The notes under the pieces were generated by a model. The model did not search any database, was not told the origin of the DNA, and saw only the letters and a program-made list of their open reading frames with translations. Both the position numbers and the translations under genes were made by a program. Below, piece after piece: positions 58,726 through 64,000 of a DNA stretch of 64,000 nt (the first letter of the stretch is position 1; every line of letters starts with the position of its first letter). This DNA comes from Laccaria trichodermophora (taxonomy: Eukaryota; Basidiomycota; Agaricomycetes; Agaricales; Hydnangiaceae): NCBI GenBank assembly GCA_018417955.1, contig JACTVC010000008.1, positions 124,001 to 188,000 on the forward strand. The letters run 5' to 3'.

Positions 58726-59311
58726 ATGACTTCCATCTACACTGTACCCGAAGAACATCTCCAAGGCGTGCTGCCCACCCTGTCAACTGCAAAAAATGTT
58801 GTCCCGCGGATTGTTGCGCTGGTCGAGGCGTGTCGGGAATGGTATGGGAAGCAGTTTTCCACGGCGGACGACGAGGAAAAGAGGAACAGGGAGCTTGGGT
58901 TGCGAAGGGTCATGGTAAGTGGCTTGTAAACATTCAACTGCCGTCAGACTGATGATGACCGTTCAGATCACCTACCTATGTGCGATACACGTCATTGGAG
59001 AGTGCGAGGACATTGAACTTCCTCCGTTGATGGACCGCGTTTGCGAGGAAGTCTTAGGGAGCAAATCCGGGGAGTTCAATTGGCAGGTTTTGGAAGACCC
59101 CTCCCCAGAGCCAGCGGATGAATTCGAGGAGCTAGACGTCCTCATGAGCGAGTGGCTTTCGGCAGAGCCATCCGATCCCAAGGGGAAAGGAAAGGCTAAG
59201 GAGACTTCCGAGATCGCAAAGCCTGGGGGTGGTTCGGAGACTGGGAAGTCGAAAGGCAAGGGTCATGGGCAAAAGCGTAAGGCAGACGTTGATATGCCTG
59301 CAACGCAGTAG
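58726..59311 (+). CDS. hypothetical acidic protein, two exons
   Basis: Start ATG at 58726 (MTSIYTVPEEHLQGVL); exons 58726-58914 and 58967-59311 joined by a 52-nt GT-AG intron; 177 residues. The N-terminal 120 residues look helical (VVPRIVALVEACREWYGKQF, ELGLRRVMITYLCAIHVIGE). The C-terminus is acidic then Lys/Gly-rich (KGKGKAKETSEIAKPGGG, GKSKGKGHGQKRKADVD), like a nuclear localisation tail. An in-frame upstream ATG at 58624 exists but would add a segment with no similar character. Family not recognised. Confidence 0.55.
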
Positions 59312-60387
59312 ATGTGTATGGAAAATCCAAAACACACCAGATACAAAACCTTCGGAAATGGTTAGCGTTGCTTTGAGTGGCTCTGAAAGACACGAGACGG
59401 AGTTCTCTGGGCTTCCCAAAACAGGAAAGGTGATGAGGACACAACTCCTAATGTGTGGGAGTGCGTCCGAAGGTGTGTGGGGAGTATGAGGATGTTAGGG
59501 ACAATGTGAGCAGAGGGAATAATCGGAAAACGAATAATGCGAAGGTTGACAAGTGCACACGGTGTGCAGGACGATGGCAAAGAGTATAACGAAGTGCTGA
59601 AGCGATTATCAGCTGGAACGAGATGCGAATCGAGGGGTGAAGTACAACTTGTTATTTCGAAGTACTATGATACTACAAATACATGAATGTACAAATATTC
59701 GAAAATATTCGAAAAAAGGAAATGTGAAAGATAGAAACAAAGATAAGAAGTTCCGAAACATGAAACATGAAGATAGTAAGAGCAAAATCAGAGAAATGCG
59801 AAAGAAGTAAAAAAAATGAATATAAAATAAAAGAAGAATAAGTAAGGGGTGGAAAGGCACCAATATATTCGGAAAATGGAGGCAAAGACTGGCTGTGCAT
59901 GGCGATTGATCCTAGGTTAAAGCTAAACTCCAAATGTGCAAACAATAAGACCGGATTGATGGGAATGGATGAATGCCGGAGTATGTGCCTGTGCGCATTC
60001 TTTCGCAATACAACTATTCGGGCATGTGTGAAGATACATCTGAAGTGGCGAGAAAGCGAAAGGGTAATTGTTGATGAGTCTGCGAATGTCTTGTGAACAT
60101 GTGTGTGGAGATGTTGTCGAAATCCTCGCAAAGCTGTTGAATATTCGGAAGTTCGGATTTAAAGCGTGTACACATGATAGAATATTCGGGGTGTGTGTGG
60201 AAACGCGCGAATGGAACATCCTAAAGTTGGCGAAGACATCTGAACGTGTTATTGAATCGAATATAGGCAGGAGGGGACGCGTGTGGAGTAAGATTCGCAA
60301 AGTTGGTAGAATATTCGGAAATTCGGAAATTCGTTTGGAAGTTCGGGTTCGCGTGCCTAGGATAAGCGCGCGCTCATCAACGTTTCG
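59312..60387. other. intergenic, rich in TATTCGG motifs
   Basis: No supported gene. The motif TATTCGG / ATTCGGAA occurs many times (for example 59694-59712, 59868, 60142, 60181, 60311-60335), more densely towards the gene at 60388. It may be a decayed repeat or a cluster of binding sites. Confidence 0.4.
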
Positions 60388-62150
60388 GTGGAAGAGGGCA
60401 AGGACGTGGTGCGGGGGAAGAAGGTGAAGATTCAGGCTGGAGGGAGCGAAGCGGGACCAGCTCCGCCTCGCGACGACGACGACGATGAGGCGGACTATGA
60501 CTACCAGGCAATGGGTGCCACGGTCACTCCTGGCGTCCGACGACCACGTCCCATCTGCAATCAATGCGTTAGGCGGGGAGATTCCTGCAAATCCGAGAAC
60601 GCCATCCGAGGCCAGGCCTGTGATTCCTGTCGGGCCAAAAAGAGTCGATGCAGCTTCATTGGCAACAAGGGTCCGATGAACCTGAATCAACTCACATCGC
60701 GATCCCCCAAGGAAGAGGTTTTGACTCCCTTGCTGGAAGGGAAGGTTCAAGCAACGGGTTCAACGTCGAAGGCCCAAGGGACTGGGAAACCGAAGCCAAA
60801 GCCCAAGACGGACAGCGGTCGAAATACAAAACCAGCAGTCCAGTCTGCGTATGTTCTCGTTCCCGAAGCTACGACGACCGTTTACACCAATCCAAAATTT
60901 TCCGGACCCAACCCTCTTCAAGAAAAAACGATGGGTGAGACTGTTGTAGGGAGTGATGGGCAACCCCCCTTTGTTCGGGTTACCCGAGCGGCTCAGCGGA
61001 TGATGGAGCGGGGAGAATCGTCGCAACGGGAGGAAACCAGGGAAGGGAGTGTCAAGCCAGGACACGATGGGGAAACACCTCGTACGTGTCATTTTAATGA
61101 ATGAAAAATTTCTCATCTTAAACCTTGGTAGGAGCCTCCTTTGCCGAACTTCGTGCGCAATCCGGAACTCCCGTCGAACTCCTCGACCCCTTCACTCGGA
61201 GGCTGGACTCTCTTTCCAGCTCAGATGTACAGCATTCCCGCGACCTTGGAAGTCTAATAAACAAACTCCGGACCGTCGACGCCAAGGTGGAAGCCATGAA
61301 CGCCATTTCGATGAGACAGAAGGACCAGGAACTGGAGGAGTTGCGGAAGGAGCTGGACCTCTCCAAAGCCATGGTGGTCGAGCTCACGGAGAAGCAGAAA
61401 GAATTCGACGATGCGCTACAAGCTCTCCGCAACGCCAATTCCAGCCAGCAGCCTGGCCAATTCGTCACCCCCGCCAAGCTTGACGCCGTGACTCAAGATC
61501 TACAGCGTCGTGTCGGCGAGTTCATCAAAACAGTCAACTCCAGTCTTCGGCTCAACGAGAAGGACGGTATTGCAAACTTACCTGGCGAATTGGACAGTGT
61601 TCAGCGGAGGTTGCTGGGGTTGGAGGAGGATGTACAGAATGTTCGTCGAGGTCGGGAGTTGGTGGATGAGAGGCTTGGAAAGGTCGAGGGGGTTTGCCTC
61701 AACGTGCTTTCCAACGTCCTTGGGGAGAGCAAGGCGGACGCCATTCGGTACTTCCGAAGTACCGTCAACTTCCCGGGGAAAATTGACGTCGGCCCCCCCA
61801 TGCAGATTTCCATCGCCGTTGGTCCAGATCGACCTGACACTTCCAACGTTGGGGATGCCGCAGTCGACCTGAAGCAACACGATGAGATGGCGGACATTCA
61901 GACATCCGGGCCCTCCCCGCAACAGATGAACGACGATGCTGGTCAAGCGGAAGATGTACGCGATGGGGAGGTTGAGAAAGACGTGGTGATAGCAGCAGAG
62001 AATGGCGGGAGTTCCGACGACTCAGTGGCGGTGGTGGAGAATGACTTCACCATTACTCCTGACTTCGTTCCATCGATCAACGATGGCCCGTACCATTTCC
62101 CCGCGAGCGATGGATCACCCGTGGAACGTTTCAGAAAGGACCTCTCATAA
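60388..62150 (+). CDS. Cys-rich (Zn-cluster-like) protein with coiled coil
   Basis: Start ATG at 60388; exons 60388-61081 and 61132-62150 joined by a 50-nt GT-AG intron (C joining GA), 570 residues. Residues about 50-90 hold two CX2CX6C units: CNQCVRRGDSC and, ten residues later, CDSCRAKKSRC. The second has the basic spacing seen in fungal Zn(II)2Cys6 DNA-binding clusters, though the CX2CX6C-X10-CX2CX6C total spacing differs from Gal4-type proteins. A Pro/Lys/Ser-rich linker follows, then a long coiled coil (LGSLINKLRTVDAKVEAMNA, QELEELRKELDLSKAMVVEL, DSVQRRLLGLEEDVQNVR) and an acidic tail. It could be a chromatin or DNA-binding regulator; that is inference. Confidence 0.65.
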
Positions 62151-62405
62151 CATATTTCACCCATATTATATCGTCATTATGTTACTTAGAACTTTCTTGG
62201 TAGTCAAATACAATCTTGAGAACATTCTTCACGAGAATTGCCTCCGGGAATCCGGAGGTAATTCAAACGTATGACCAGTTCCTGGTCATACGTTGAAAGG
62301 TGAGATGGGCAGCAGAATTGCAAGGTAAAAATATAAACATTGTTCTACGAGAGAATATTGGTAAAGCCTACGGCACTTGCTCCAGAGGTCCGGGACTGCC
62401 GCAAT
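62151..62405. other. short intergenic, inverted repeat
   Basis: Contains CATACGTTTGAA-type dyad: TCAAACGTATGACCAG near 62264 faces CTGGTCATACGTTGA near 62282. This may act as a bidirectional 3' processing or terminator structure between the convergent genes. Confidence 0.35.
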
Positions 62406-63336
62406 TTACCTTCGGGACTTCCGAAGTTTAGCTTTGGATCTAGTGACAGCCATTGAAGGCCCCGCAATGTTGACTGGATCGGCAGTCCTAGTGGATCTTC
62501 CTGCGGGCCTAGGTTTGGATTTCGGAGAGGGCTCATTTGCCTTAACCTTTTTGCTGCATCGAGGTTCAGGCCTATCAATGGCTTTGGATTCTTCGTCATC
62601 CAACTCCCTCAGTCGTTTCTGCCCCTGTCCCTTATTTTCCACGTTAACATGATTCTGTTTACCGTTGTTCCCATCCATTTTACGACCTTTCGCACCTCTA
62701 GTAATGGCCGGGACTTTGTTGATGGGCGGGGCTTCTGTCGCGTTCGGAACATTTGGGACCTCAGGCATGCGCGGGACTTCTGCCATGCGCGGGACTTCTG
62801 CCATCAAGCTGACGTTCGCGTTCGGTACTTTAGCTGTGCGTGGGACATCCGCCATGCACGGGATTTCTGGAGTCCCGTGTCGTAGTGTAGCTTTGCGCGG
62901 GACTTCAGTCATCGACGGGACCTCCGAAGTGACACTGGGGGCAGCTAGCGGCTGCTGATGATCAACTTGTCGGGAGGAATGGTAGTTGGTTGACCAGATC
63001 TTGAAAACCTGAAATTGTTTCATGGTTTGTTCATGAGACCATTCTGAGCATGAATCAGGTAGATTCTTGATAAAGTCATTCCAGAGATTGACGTTGGGGG
63101 TGGGTAATCTCATTATCCTCAACTGTTATTCGCGACTTGAATTTGTTCAAGACCTTGGCGAAAATAGCCGTCCGACCTCTCAGAGATTTTGTCGTTTTAT
63201 ATGACGGCAAGTTCCTTTCTAGGATTTCGACCTGCCATTGTTGCCAGACGTAAGGCGGGGGGGCCACATGTTCGGCGGTTTGTGGCGCTGCTGCTTTGAT
63301 GTCCGGACTTTCACGGTTGTCGGGTTGATTGTTCAT
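62406..63336 (-). CDS. hypothetical basic protein with Val-Pro-Arg repeats
   Basis: Start ATG at 63336 (MNNQPDNRESPDIKAA); exons 63124-63336 and 62406-63065 joined by a 58-nt GT-AG intron with phase 0 (RIT joining NLPDSC); 290 residues. The N-terminal part is Trp-containing and probably folded (PPPYVWQQWQVEILERNL; SEWSHEQTMKQFQVFKIW). Then comes a repetitive region of units like MAEVPR, MPEVPN and TAKVPN (about residues 120-185), followed by a Lys/Arg-rich tail with likely nuclear localisation signals (KGRKMDGNNGK; RPEPRCSKKVKANEPSPKSK). Convergent with the gene at 60388. Family not recognised. Confidence 0.6.
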
Positions 63337-63730
63337 GGTTTTTGGAAATGTAGGGATTAGTACGGGGATAACAAAACTGTTTCCGTTTTTTTTTCTGTTT
63401 AAGTTGACATTGTTAGCGAAATGACTGGGCGCCAAATAGAGGCGGGAAATCCCTGGGCGCCAAACAGAGGCGGACCATTTATGTTTTCCATATATGTCAG
63501 TGTTTATGCCTTATATGGCAACTCCGCCCTCTCAGGTATGCTCTAAAAATAGACGATAACAGAGATATCTTGTATATTGGATGACTGGTTTGTGCCCAAA
63601 GACAACGAAATATAGTTTTTTGTCCTTCAATTTATTTATACAAGTACCCTGTAGACATGCGGATGTCTGAACATGAGGTTGCACATGAGGCGGATATAAC
63701 AGTTGCAAACTCCATCTTCCAAAGACTGTC

Positions 63731-64000
63731 ATGAGCTCTCGTCGTTCTAGAGTTATTGGATCGTTGAAACATGTCGAATATGCTCCGGGACGGAGGGGAT
63801 CCGTTAAAGGGAAAACGATCTTTCCAGCTGAAACAACATCCGTCTCAAGAGATGTCCAGTCTTCATCAGAATATATGGAAAGGACGTCGTCAGAAAGAAA
63901 TAATCAACCATCTATGACCTCAGATATGACTGCAGACATCACATACATGGACACAGAAAGTATGCCGGACATGTGGACAAAGGTAAAATTCATCTCCGTT
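63731..64000 (+). CDS. partial gene, Ser/Thr/Met-rich N-terminus
   Basis: Start ATG at 63731 (MSSRRSRVIGSLKHVEYA). The first exon probably ends at 63982 before GTAAAATTC, which is 84 codons in phase 0. The sequence is hydrophilic and rich in Ser, Thr and Met (MTSDMTADITYMDTESMPDM) and runs off the window. No domain is visible. 63337-63730 between this and the previous gene shows only short open frames and a likely shared promoter. Confidence 0.5.
   Translation, partial: MSSRRSRVIGSLKHVEYAPGRRGSVKGKTIFPAETTSVSRDVQSSSEYMERTSSERNNQPSMTSDMTADITYMDTESMPDMWTKVKFISV

Overview
The window looks like a repeat-rich chromosomal segment of a filamentous mushroom-forming fungus (Basidiomycota, probably Agaricomycetes). 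Reasons: genes are split by many short GT-AG introns (about 48-65 bp); the families present (fungal bestrophin-like channels, Spt5-like KOW paralogues, F-box/LRR proteins, Cys-rich proteins with paired CxxC motifs) and the mobile elements (Tnp2/CACTA-type transposase, hAT transposase, tyrosine-recombinase DIRS/Ngaro-type retrotransposons) are typical of that group. Species was not determined.

Left third (1-24 kb): a partial membrane-protein gene, a bestrophin-like channel gene with 11-nt and 21-nt exons, a 3.5-kb palindromic foldback element (3812-7287), a small five-exon gene of unknown function, a WD40 gene with a C-terminal membrane anchor (8536-10087, minus), a decayed third WD40 copy, a Ser/Thr/Pro-rich gene with symmetrical cassette-like exons (12759-15053), a decayed Tnp2 transposase (16387-21486) that itself carries an 8-bp-TSD element, and an F-box gene (21637-23156).

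Middle (24-38 kb): a second WD40 gene, paralogous and inverted relative to the first, is broken by a second copy of the foldback element. That copy is in turn broken by a complete 5181-bp Ngaro/DIRS-type retrotransposon with the diagnostic A1-ORFs-B1-A2-B2 split direct repeats. Downstream is an Spt5-like NGN/KOW gene (about 35.1-37.7 kb).

Right-centre (38-57.7 kb): almost entirely nested mobile DNA. It holds a second large foldback (arms 1.5 kb, 38627-44249, right end cut), a hAT transposase pseudogene, a second, decayed DIRS-type element on the minus strand, and several members of an element family with asymmetric ends CAGTACTTTAC / GAGGTCTTTAC and 8-bp target duplications. Every copy of that family found here lies inside another mobile element. 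Right end (57.7-64 kb): ordinary small fungal genes of unknown function, including a Cys-rich/coiled-coil protein.

The strongest candidate for something undescribed is that family (five copies: 19863-21444, 44250-45202, 46176-48274, 51251-54095, 57241 onward). Its members combine tandem dyad arrays at the ends, a perfect hairpin just inside the right end (four copies), a purine tract, a CGTCGT-rich minisatellite and no transposase. One insertion sits exactly on a 5' splice site and its target duplication rebuilds that splice site. All homology statements are from reading; no database search was run.
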